The position numbers and the translations under genes were made by a program. Positions 36,721 through 46,451 of a DNA stretch of 64,000 bases are shown here, in pieces. The notes under the pieces were generated by a model. That model was not told the DNA's origin. It saw only the letters and a list, made by a program, of their open reading frames with translations, and made no database searches. This DNA comes from Elephas maximus indicus (lineage: Eukaryota; Chordata; Mammalia; Proboscidea; Elephantidae), in assembly GCF_024166365.1 (NCBI RefSeq), contig NC_064831.1, positions 52,329,768-52,393,767 of the forward strand, read 5' to 3'. Position 1 is the stretch's first letter. Each line of letters starts with the position of its first letter.

Positions 36721-37756
36721 AGCATTGCCACATTGCCACTACGTAGTAGTAATTCTCAAGACTTTTTTTAAAAGGTTAATGGCAGGACAGAAAATCTCAG
36801 GGTGGAAAACTTGTCTCAAAATTGTTGGTATAAATAACGTTATTACTGTATGGTATGAAAAGCCTTTCCCTTTTTTTTTTTTTAAACTTTAATAGACTTT
36901 ATATCTTAGAACAGTTTCAGATTTACAGAAAAATTGCACAGAAATCAGAGTTTCCATATACTCTCCTCTCTGCACACAATTTCTTCTATTATTAACATCT
37001 TGCATTAGTATGGTACATTTGTTACAATGGATGAAACAATATTGGTACTTTGTTATTAACTTAAATCCATAGTTTACACCAAGCTTCACTCTTTGTGTCT
37101 TACAGTCCTATAGGTTTTGACAAATGCATAATGTCATATATCCACCATTACAGTATATGCAGAAGAGTTTCACCATCCTAAAAATATTCTGTGCTCTACC
37201 TATTCATCTCTGACCTCCTCCCCCTAAACTCCTGGCAACCAGTGATTTTTTTACTCTTATAGTTTTACCTTTTCCAAACTGTCATATAGTTGGATCTGTA
37301 CAGTGTGTAGCCTTTTCAGACTACCTTCTTTCACGTTACATTGTGCATTTAAGGTTCCTCCATGTCTTTTCATGGCTTGATAGCTCATTTCTTTTTATTG
37401 CTGAATAATATTCCACTGTATGGATGTACCACAGTTAATCCATTCACCTATTGAAAGACATCTTGGTTGCTTCTAATTTTTAGCAAGTAGTAATAAAGCT
37501 GCTATAAAAATTGTGCGTGTGTTTTTGTATGGCTATTAATTTCATCTCATTTGGGTAAATACCTGGGAGCATGATTGCTAGAGCATATGGGAAGGCTGAA
37601 AGGCTATGTTTAGCTTTGTAATAAACTATGGCTAGACCAATTTTGCATTCCCACCAGTAATGAATGAGATTTTCTGTTGTACCACAGTCTCACCAGCACT
37701 TGGCATTGTAAGTATTTTGGATTGTAACCGTTCTAATAAATGCATAGATGCATTGG

Positions 37757-38066
37757 TGTTCAACGGTATAATTCTCACCTTCCCTGCTGGAGACTTAGGT
37801 TCACTACCTGGCCAATGCACAGCCAGCACCCAATTGTCAGTGGAGGCTTGCATGTTGCTGTGACGTTGAACAGGTTTCAGTGGAGCTTCCAGGTTAAGAC
37901 AGACAAGGAAGAAAGGCCTGGCAGTCTAGTTCCAAAAATTAGCCAGTGAAAACCTATGGGTCACAACAATCTGATCCTCAATCAATCTTGGGGGTGGCAC
38001 AGGACTGGCCAGCATTCTGTTCCATTGTGCATGAGGTTGACATGAGTCAATAAGTAGTGGCATCAC
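37757..38066 (+). mobile_element. Second afrotherian SINE family (about 310 bp)
   Basis: tRNA-like start (AATTCTCACCTTCCCTGCTG, GTTCACTACCTGGCCAATGC), then GAGGCTTGCATGTTGCTGTG, AGGAAGAAAGGCCTGGCAGT and GACATGAGTCAATAAG. The head differs from the main AfroSINE, but the AAGGCCTGG(C/T)(A/G) block is shared with the long variants at 54618 and 58060. Confidence 0.75.
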
Positions 38067-39095
38067 ATTGTCTTAATTTGTAATTTCCTAATGACACATG
38101 ATGTTGAGCATTTTTTCATATGTTTATTTTCCATCTCTATATCTTCTTTGGTTAGGTATCCGTTCAGATCTTTTGCCCATTTTTAAATTGGGTTGTTTGT
38201 TTTTCTACTGTTGCATTTTAAGAACTCTTTGTATATGTAGATACAAGGTCATCATCAGATACACATTTTGCAGCTTTTTTTTTCTCTCCCAATCTGTGGC
38301 TTCTCTTTTCATTCTCTTAGCATCTTTTCACAGAGGGGAAGTTTTAAGTTTTAATGAAGCCCAATTTATCAGTATTTCTTTCATGGATCGTGCTTTTGGT
38401 GTTGTATCTAAAAAGTCATTGCCAAACCCAAAGTCACCTAGATTTTCTCCTATGTTATATTCCAGAAGTCATATACTTTTGCATTTTTCATTTAGGTGTA
38501 GGATACATTTTGAATTAATTTTTGTTAAAGATGTAAGGTCTGTGTCTAGATTCATTTTTTTTTGCAACTAGATGCCCAGTTGTTCTAGCACCAATTGTTG
38601 AAAAGAATTTGTCTACTGATTGCCATTGCACCTTTGTAAACGATGAGCTGATTATATTTGTATAGGTCTATTTCTGGACTGCCTGTTCTATCCCACTGAT
38701 ATATTCGTCTATTCTTTTGCCAATACTTTGTATACTGCCTTGATTGCTGTAGCTTTATAGTGTCTTAAAGTCAAGTGGTGTCAGCCTTCCAACTTTACTC
38801 TTCTTCAATATTGTGTTGGCAATTCTGGGTCTTTTGCCTTTCTATATAAACTTTAGAATCAGTCTGTTGATATCCGCAAAATAACCTGCTGGCATTTTGT
38901 TTGGGATTGCATTGAATCTATAGATGAAGATGGGAAGAAATGGCATCTTAATATTGAGTCTTCCTAACCATGAACATGGAGTATCTCTCGGTTTACTTAT
39001 ACCCTCTTTGATTTTAGTCAGCATTTTTTCATTTTCTCTCATAAAGATCTTATACATATTTTGTTAGATTTATGCCTATTTCATTTTGGGAGGTA

Positions 39096-39272
39096 CTACA
39101 TGTAAATGAGGTGCCCTGGTGGCTAACTGAAAGTTCAAACCCACCTACCAAACCCACTTGGCCATCTACATCTGTGAAGATTACAGCCAAGAAAACCCTA
39201 TTGGGTAGTTCTACTCTGTCATATAGGGTCACTGGGAGTTGGAATTGACTTGATGGCACCCAGCAACAACAG
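39096..39272 (+). mobile_element. AfroSINE, long variant, in the antisense L1
   Basis: GAGGTGCCCTGGTGGCTAAC through GACTTGATGGCACCCAGCAA, flanked by TGTAAATGA repeats; part of the head is missing. Confidence 0.88.
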
Positions 39273-40994
39273 TGTAAATGATGCTGTGTTTTTAATTTCA
39301 AATTTCAGTTGTTCGTTGCTGGTATATAGAAAAAAAAAATTGACTTTTGTTTATTAACTTTGTATCCTGCAGCCTTGCTATAATTCCTTATTAATCGCAG
39401 GAGGGTTTTTGTTGGTTCTTTGAGATTTTCTGCGTAGACAATCATGTAGCTGTGAACAAAGGCAGTTTTATTTTTTCCCTCCCAATCTGTATGCCTTTTA
39501 TTTCCTGCTCTTGTCATACTGCATTAGCTAGGACTTCTCAGTAAAATGTTGAATAGGAGTGGTGAGAAGGGACATCCTTGTCTTATTCCCAGTATTAGGA
39601 AGGAAGTATGTGGTTTCTCACTGAAAGCCTTTACATTTTAATATTTTCCATTTTCAGAATGTTGTAAGACACCGGTCATTATGTGCATACAATAATGCCG
39701 TGAATCTTTCATACTTTTTGAAGAAATTAGAAATGTACAGCCCTAACATAAAACAAACTATAGCTAATGTTATAAAACCCTAACGTACAACAGTATACAA
39801 GAAGGAATTTGGATACAAAGGTTAACTGAGAAAATGAATGTTCTGGCAATTCTAGTTCTTACATTTATTCTGGCTTGAGAACAATGAGAAGCACAACAAA
39901 AACAATTCCAAAACTAAACTGCACTGAAGGATTGGCCAATCAAAACAAACGAGTAAACATTATATCTGTTCCAAACAAAAGTCAAAAGTAGGGGCACTTT
40001 AAAAAAATTAACAACTCTTGCTTTAAAAAAAAAGATTCTAACTTCACACTGCCCCACATCCACACTCAATTCCCCAACACTTGAGTTTGCAGACTAAAGC
40101 AAAAAGGAGTCGGAAAACAAGAAAATGTGGGAGAAAGCGAGAGAATAAACCATGGCACCATGACAGTATAAAGTTAGGAAGGTTAACTGGAAAGAAAACA
40201 TGAGAGTAGACTGCAGAATGTTAGGGACAGAGGGAAACTTAAAGATCATCTGGTTAGTCCAACCTCCTCATTTGATGGAGGGAGACATGAGACGCTGTGT
40301 CCCAGAAAGAATTAAGGGACTTGCCTAAAGTCTCCCAAAGAATGAGTGACTGCCACAGCTGAAACCCAAACGTCTTGATTCCCTGCCTAGTGTTCCCATC
40401 AATACTCCACACTCTAGAGGTGTTGAATGAGATGGACAAGTCAGAACACCACCATTTTAATGGTTATATACTCTCTTCTTACTTTCCTTGATATCCAATC
40501 CCATATGTATATATAGAGAAAGAGTTTTAAAATGTGGAGTCCCCTTCTACTTTGGAGAGCACCTCTGTCCTGGATGGTGTATAATCTTTTCATGCCTTCT
40601 TCACAGAATTGTTTTCTAGCTCTATTACTGAATGTTCCCAGCCGTGAGCTCTGAACCACCATGGTCTTCCTCTGAGTAGATGTCCTTGTTCCCGGCACAT
40701 GGCCTGACCCTACTACACCATCCTCACAAGTACTGGGTGGCCCAGGCTTCTGAGCAAAGTGAAACCTAAGGCTTAATATGGTCACAGGGACCAGCTATGC
40801 CCCAGAAGACAGGATATCTCTACTGTTTAAAAAAAAATCTTATACAGGAAATGCTTTGAGGTGTTATTGAAGAAGGTGCATTGTTCAAAAAACAAAACAG
40901 ATCTGTTTTGCTTGACCTAGCGGAGAAATGTTTTTAAAGGAGTCCATGTGTGAATCAGCTAATCCCAGGTAAAGTAAGCCTGTGGAACAACAAC

Positions 40995-41410
40995 AACTAT
41001 CAGTGAGTAAGCACTTCTTGTGTGCCAGGCATATTCACACATATCTTTTGAACACAACAACCCTATAGGGTAGGTATTACTACCCTCATTTTACAAGATA
41101 GGGTTCCCCCCCCCAAAAAAAAAAGAAAAAGAAAAAACCCAAACCCATTGCCATCGAGTTGATTCCAGCCCTATAGGACAGAGTAGAACTGCCTTATAGA
41201 GTTTCCAAGAAGTGCCTGGCAGATTCAAACTGCTGACCTTTTGGTTAGCAGCCATAGCACTTATCCACTGGACCACCAGGGCTTAGAAAGGTTAATTAGC
41301 TTGCCTATAGTCCCATAGCTACGAAGTTGCATAGCAGATCTGAATGCAGGATAGATTCACTCCAAAGTCTGTTTTGTCTCCACTGCTTGACCTCTGAAAC
41401 TCAGTTTTTC
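40995..41410 (+). repeat. MIR split by an AfroSINE
   Basis: Left part has CACTTCTTGTGTGCCAGGCA and ACCCTATAGGGTAGGTATTA; the right part resumes at AGAAAGGTTAATTAGCTTGC. Confidence 0.75.
41114..41281 (-). mobile_element. AfroSINE inside a MIR
   Basis: Reverse copy with an A-rich left end and a short deletion in the tail half. Confidence 0.93.
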
Positions 41411-42539
41411 ATCTATAAAATAGAGTCAGACATTGCAGGGTTTCTCTGTCAATTCTAGATGAAACACGAAAACCACGCATTGCAGTACCCCCGTGTGTGT
41501 ATCCTAGACACAAAATGTACATGCCCTATCTGAAAATTACCTGTGCCTGAATTCAGTTGAATTTATTGAACATTATCTGGAGAAGCAATTATTTTGCAAG
41601 GCAGTACCTTAAGCAGAAAGATCGTACACCCAAACACTGAACAAAACAGATCTGTTTCAACCAGAGCACCCCCTGGAAGCAGCTCTCTCAAAGAATGAGT
41701 ACAGGTCAGTTTTCAAAAGGAAGGAAAAGGGTCTCTCAGGTGGGCACAACCTAGGAAGGCCAGGTTTGTTCAGGGTCCCTCCTAACCATTATTCCAATAG
41801 CCCAGATGTATTCAGGAGTATATTTTCCTAATTAAAAATCAGGACATACAGCTTTATAAGTGTGTTGTGATTTTTTTTTTCATTAAGGGATTACACACAT
41901 ACAATAAAGTGCCCTAGTCTTTTTCTTAATTGCTGTAAGAATGTATATAACACAACATTCGGTGACTCGACATTTTCCAGGTGCAGAGTTCAGTGGTAAC
42001 AGTTACATTAACCGTGTGGAGCAGCATCCTGTCTCCATAAACACTCACTGCTTCCCACATAATGGCGCCCCCAAAGTGCCCTAATCTTAAATGTAAGCTA
42101 GACGATTTTTGTACATATGAATGCATTCCCGTAAATCCATCTAGATCAAGATACAAAGCATCTTCAGCACGCCGTACGGAGAAGCAATTTACAATCAACA
42201 AAGGAGCAACAGCTAAAATCAGAGCTGAAAACGAAAAGCTAGCAAGGAGCTTGGAAAGCCGGGCAATAGAGAGGCTGGATTTTTTGTTGTTGTTGTTAGG
42301 GAAGACAGATAAACCTGAATTTTGCTTCTCCCTTTTGATGGTGGGTGTAAAGCGCTTCTGTGCGTTCACATTCATTATATATCTATCCTTCGATCCTCAC
42401 AACGACTCTGATGTAGTCAGGACTTAACCCTCCTTCGCACGTGAGGAAACAGAAAACTGTTCGGAGTTTTTGAGGAGAACATCCCCCAGCCAAAGCAAGA
42501 GAGAAAGAACTGGCTCCCCTGAACTCGCTCAGCAGATCC

Positions 42540-42660
42540 AGCCACGTGGCACTGGGACGAGGCGTCAGGTTACCTGTCAGCGCCGTGCCCACGAGCCCAT
42601 TGGCTGGCGCTCTGGGCAGCGGGTATAAAGCCCAGGGCTGCTGTCCTACCCGCCGCGCGC
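42540..42660 (+). promoter_or_regulatory. C2CD4A: C2CD4A core promoter
   Basis: Contains an E-box CACGTG (42543-42548), an inverted CCAAT box ATTGG (42599-42603) and a TATAAA (42624-42629) in ordinary spacing. This suggests transcription starting at about 42652-42660. A TATA box with CCAAT box suits a regulated, inducible gene. It lies at the left edge of a CpG-rich block reaching 44340. Confidence 0.75.
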
Positions 42661-43274
42661 ACTTTGAACTTCCCAGAGGCTGCGCACCTTTTCTTGTCGG
42701 AGAGAAAGGTAAAAAGCGACGGAGACCAATCAGACGCCGAACTTCAAGTACACTCGGAGGGCCCGGACGGCTTGCTTAACTCCCCGGGCGTCTCGTCTGA
42801 GGCTTTTGCGCCTAAAGGAGGACAGTAAACCGCAGTTTGTTGGGACAGAAAATAATTATTTTAAATCTCGCCGAGGGCTAGAGTGCAACGGTGCAAGGAT
42901 TCATTGAAGGATTGCACAACGCAAAGCGCCTCTTGGCACGGTAGCGCGACCAAAGTTAGCCGCCAACATTTTAACAATCCCTGCCTTAGGCAGATCGAGA
43001 TTAAAAGAAGTCTCGAAGTGTACACGACAACGGAGTGGAGACAGGACAGGAGAAGAACGATTGCATTTAAATCACTGAAAAACAGTGAGCAGTAGGAGCG
43101 CACAGTGCAGCCTGCCTCGCCCCGGGAAAAGCAGGAGGAAACACTTCTAAAGGAGGAAAAGAGACAGGAATTGTTGCGCTCTGCGGGGCTCACTCTGACG
43201 ATCAGTGTGCGCTTACGCCTTGCAGGCCGACCAGCTCCAGCTGAGGGTCGCCCCTGCCCGGCATCTGCCGCCCG
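42655..43274 (+). other. C2CD4A: C2CD4A 5' UTR with probable intron (42709-43225)
   Basis: Between the TATA box and the ATG there is a good donor GAAAG|GTAAAA after 42708 and an acceptor CCTTGCAG ending at 43225. A short noncoding first exon (about 42655-42708) and a second exon starting at 43226 fit the two-exon structure of human C2CD4A as I recall it. Removing this intron also removes several upstream ATGs. The splice sites are seen, their use is inferred. Confidence 0.55.
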
Positions 43275-44336
43275 ATGTGGTGCCTGGAGCAGCTATGCCT
43301 GGGACCCGAGCGCCTCCTGCTGCGTGGGGACTGGCTTCACCGGCGTCGGGCCCGTGGATCCTCCGCCGCCCGGCCCGCAGCGTTTGCCAACGTGCTCACC
43401 CCGGACCGCATCCCCGAGTTCTGCATTCCGCCGCGACTGGCGCCCGGTCCGGGCCTGGCTGCGCTCCGAAACTCCTGGGCGGAAGAATGGGGGACAGACG
43501 AGGGCGCCGGCCGCACCGACTGGGACCCGCGCTCGCAGGCCGCGCTCTCCCTGCCGCACCTGCCCCGCGCGCGCACGGCCTACGGCTTCTGCGCGCTGCT
43601 CGAGAGCCCGCACACCCGCCGCAAGGAGTCGCTCTTCCTCGGGGGCCCCGGCGCCTCCGCGCTCCTGCCCCGGCTCCGGGCGCACACCTACGCCGGCGGC
43701 GGGGACGGCCCTCGCGCGCCCCCGGGCCGCCCGCGCGCCCCGAGCCGCGCCCCCGCCGCCCCCGGCCGTCCCCACCCGCTCTGGGACACGCTCGTTTCCC
43801 GGCCCCGCGGCCAGCGCCTCCTGCGCGCCCCCGACGGGCTGCTGAGGCGCGCGCTGCGGGCAGGGAGGAGGGGCGGCCTGGCCCGCGCCCGCTCCGTCTC
43901 CAGCGGCGACGAGGACCCAGCCGCATCCCCGCCGCCGCGGCCCGAGCGCCTGCAGGCCGAGGGCACCGTGACTCTGAGCCGCGCCGGCGGAGCCCTGCGC
44001 CTGGCCGCCGAGTACTGCCCGGGCAGCGGGCACCTCCGCGTCCGGCTGCTGCGCGCCGAGGGCCCGGCCGGGGGCGCCGCCGAGCCCTGCGCGGTCGGCT
44101 GCCGGCTTAGCTTCGTCCTGCAGCCGCCGGGCCAGAAGCGCAGGCAGCGCAGCGCCGTGGTCCGCCGCAGCCGCAACCCCGCCTTCGACCAGGACTTCTG
44201 CTTCGACGGGCTCACGGAGGACGAGGTGCGCCGCCTGGCCGTGCGCGTCAAGGCCGGGAGCAAGGGCCGCAGGCTGGAGCGGGGCCGCCTGCTGGGCCAG
44301 GGCGAGCTGCTGCTGGGCTCCCTCCTGCTCCTCTGA
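43275..44336 (+). CDS. C2CD4A: C2CD4A, C2 calcium-dependent domain-containing 4A (353 aa)
   Basis: Single-exon CDS for a C2CD4-family (NLF) protein, a small nuclear C2-domain factor induced by inflammatory cytokines and important in pancreatic islets (established knowledge). The N-terminus [14 protein letters not shown] and the motif [16 protein letters not shown] (residues 40-55) are family signatures, followed by [20 protein letters not shown] and [21 protein letters not shown] Pro/Ala/Arg-rich linker precedes the C-terminal C2-like region: [20 protein letters not shown], then [29 protein letters not shown] and [15 protein letters not shown]. At 353 residues it is slightly shorter than the human protein as I recall it (about 369). 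Divergent orientation next to VPS13C and the MWCLE start favour C2CD4A over C2CD4B. The start context is weak (C at -3, T at +4). Several long overlapping frames reflect the high GC content. Confidence 0.95.
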   Translation: MWCLEQLCLGPERLLLRGDWLHRRRARGSSAARPAAFANVLTPDRIPEFCIPPRLAPGPGLAALRNSWAEEWGTDEGAGRTDWDPRSQAALSLPHLPRARTAYGFCALLESPHTRRKESLFLGGPGASALLPRLRAHTYAGGGDGPRAPPGRPRAPSRAPAAPGRPHPLWDTLVSRPRGQRLLRAPDGLLRRALRAGRRGGLARARSVSSGDEDPAASPPPRPERLQAEGTVTLSRAGGALRLAAEYCPGSGHLRVRLLRAEGPAGGAAEPCAVGCRLSFVLQPPGQKRRQRSAVVRRSRNPAFDQDFCFDGLTEDEVRRLAVRVKAGSKGRRLERGRLLGQGELLLGSLLLL

Positions 44337-44371
44337 GGGCCCCCTCTGGCACCTACAACTGCTTTGTACAA

Positions 44372-44377
44372 AATAAA
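44372..44377 (+). terminator. C2CD4A: C2CD4A polyadenylation signal
   Basis: AATAAA 35 bp after the stop codon, followed by a T-rich stretch (TTTTGTTTTCT). It would give a very short 3' UTR of about 55-65 bp. Confidence 0.75.
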
Positions 44378-44973
44378 CTTTTGTTTTCTACTCAGCCTTT
44401 CTTTTAATCCAGTGTTGGCAGAGCTGATACTGGATGACTTGTCAAACATGTAAATGTTTGCGTAGATACTCTGTAAATTCCTTGTCCGCAAATGGAGCGG
44501 TGTACAGCAGTAGTCTCTCCCGATGCCTGTAGCAGATTACACACTGTATGTTTCACACACGCTTATTGGGAGGTGTTAGACATGAAGTGTTAGAACTGAC
44601 GGGCCACTTGGCATGTATTTTGCAGCAACCTCCTAACTTGAGGTTAGTTCATTCCATAACATCTCTTAGAAACTCTCTTAGAGATTGTCTTTTGAAGCCT
44701 TATCTGAGACCCTGGATAAGAAAGTCAGACCAGGAAAGGGAGGTGAAGTGATTTGTCCAAGGTCAACCGTAAACGGTTAGTAGAAACTTCCATCAGACAC
44801 TCTTGAATATGTTTTGCTGAAAAAGCATTGGAGAAATTGAAACTATTTTAATGTTCTAAGTTTACAAATAATCATATAGCTTTACAAGTATTAATTTGTG
44901 TAATTTATGAAGTAGGCACTCCTATTCCCATTTTACATCTGAGGAAACTGAGGCACAAAAAGGGGGCAGAGTC

Positions 44974-45678
44974 TGTGATACGAATTGAATCATGTCCCCC
45001 AAAAATGTGTGTCAAATTTGCTAGGCCATGACTCCCAGTGTTGTGTGGTTGTCCACCATTTTGCGATCTGATGTGATTATCTTATGTGGTGTAAATCCTA
45101 ACCTCTGTGATGTTAATGGGGCAAGATTAGAGGCATTTATGTTAATGAGGCAGGACTCAATCTACAGGATTAGGCTGTATTTTGAGTCAACCTGTTTTGA
45201 TATATAAAAGAGAGAATCCAGCAGAGAGGAGAGGGACGGCATGCCATCAAGAACGAAGTTTTGGAAGCAGAGCACCTCCTTTGGCCCTGGGGTCCCTGTG
45301 CTGATAAGCTCCTAGACAAGGGGAAGATTGATGACAAGGACTTTTCCCCAGAACCAACACAGAGAGAAAGCCTTCCCTGGGAACTGGAGCCCTGAATTTG
45401 GATTTCTAGCCTCCTAGACTGTGACAGGAGCCCTGGTGGCACAGTGGTTAAGAGCTATGGCTGTTAACCAAAAGGCTGGCAGTTCGAATCCACAAGCTGT
45501 TCCTTGGAAACCCTATGGGGCAGTGCTACTCTGTTCTATAGAGTTGCTATGAGTTGGAATCGACTCAATGGTAATGGGTTTTTGTTTGTTTGTTTAGACT
45601 GTGATGGAATAAATTTCTGCTTGTTAAAGCCATCCACTTGCAGTATTTCTGTTACAGCAGCACTAGTTGTCTAAGACA
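44974..45678 (+). mobile_element. MaLR/ERVL-type solo LTR with nested AfroSINE
   Basis: Starts TGATACGAATTGAATCATGT and ends TTGTCTAAGACA, with ATAAATTTCTGCTTGTTAAA before the end. Same family as the antisense LTR at 18531-19147. Confidence 0.82.
45427..45596 (+). mobile_element. AfroSINE in the LTR
   Basis: Full-length copy flanked by AGACTGTGA duplications that are LTR sequence. Confidence 0.97.
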
Positions 45679-46283
45679 TTCAGGATTGAAGCTAGGCACC
45701 AGCTTTTTATCCACAATCTACCTAAATAATACCCCAGTCTAAAGAGCTCATCTCATTAGTGCTGTGAGACTTTGCACCTTCAGCTTCTGTCAAACTGGTG
45801 ACTTGGAGGTTGCTGTCTCTTCACATTGCTATCCTCTAGTGGGAAAAGCCAACTGAATGAAAGAGTAGTTCATACTTCATGCAGGTGACTTCAGGCACTG
45901 AGATGAGCTGGTGGGTTTAAGACTCTGCCTGAGGAGGAAGCTAACTGGACTCAGTCATAGAAACAGATGTGTCAGTCTTCACCGGCACCGGGTAAGCTAA
46001 CCTGCCAGGTCAGGGAATCTAGGGTAGACATGTTGTCCTACCTCTGGCCCACAAAGATAACAATAGATTTCCTATGTTTTAAAGGACGATTTCCCTTCGT
46101 CCTTCACATTCACTGCCAGCCAGGTGTCTTTTGTCCTTATGCATATTGGAGGAAAATATGTCTTAAATGACCACTGAAAATATTTAAATATATGTTATGG
46201 TGTTAAATATGACTACATTATCAGTCTGGATTCAGCAATGGTTTCTGCTTTCACAAAACTTATTGACAGCTTTATCCATTGGC

Positions 46284-46451
46284 AGAGCCCTGGTGGTGCA
46301 ATGGTTAAGAGCTCAGCTGATAACCAAAAGGTCAGCAGTTTGAATCCACCAGCTGCTCCTTGGAAACCCTATGGGGCAGTTCTACTCTGTCCTATAAGGT
46401 TACTATGAGTCAGAATTGACTTGACAGCAATGGGTTTGGTTTGGTTTTTGG
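46284..46451 (+). mobile_element. AfroSINE, full length
   Basis: Close to the apparent consensus, with a GGTTTGGTTTGG tail. Confidence 0.95.

Larger units (their letters stand above)
36885..39660 (-). mobile_element. Old L1 (L1M-type) LINE, antisense, with two SINEs
   Basis: Reverse-strand L1: the 3' UTR (36885-37360, e.g. ACAGTTTCAGATTTACAGAA) comes first. Then follow TTGCTGAATAATATTCCACT, GTTGTATCTAAAAAGTCATT and ORF2-derived TTTGGGATTGCATTGAATCT near 38900. Interrupted at 37757-38066 and 39096-39272. Confidence 0.85.
39661..42539. other. Interval between ERV/L1 block and C2CD4A promoter
   Basis: Contains MIR-like sequence at 40200-40420 and a MIR at 40995-41410 split by an AfroSINE. The 41450-42540 part looks low in repeats and leads into the C2CD4A promoter. 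No gene recognised. Confidence 0.6.
42540..44340. other. CpG island over C2CD4A
   Basis: Strong rise in GC and CpG content from the promoter to the end of the coding exon, with the peak at 43300-44300. It contrasts with AT-rich flanks. Confidence 0.85.

Noticed and set aside
42062..42427. 121-codon plus frame and 149-codon minus frame upstream of C2CD4A
   Set aside because: No recognisable motif, no splice context and no family resemblance; probably chance.
43105..44491. Several 150-300-codon frames on both strands over C2CD4A
   Set aside because: Shadows of a very GC-rich exon. Only the frame from 43275 shows family motifs; the 43295 frame is kept as a low-interest finding.
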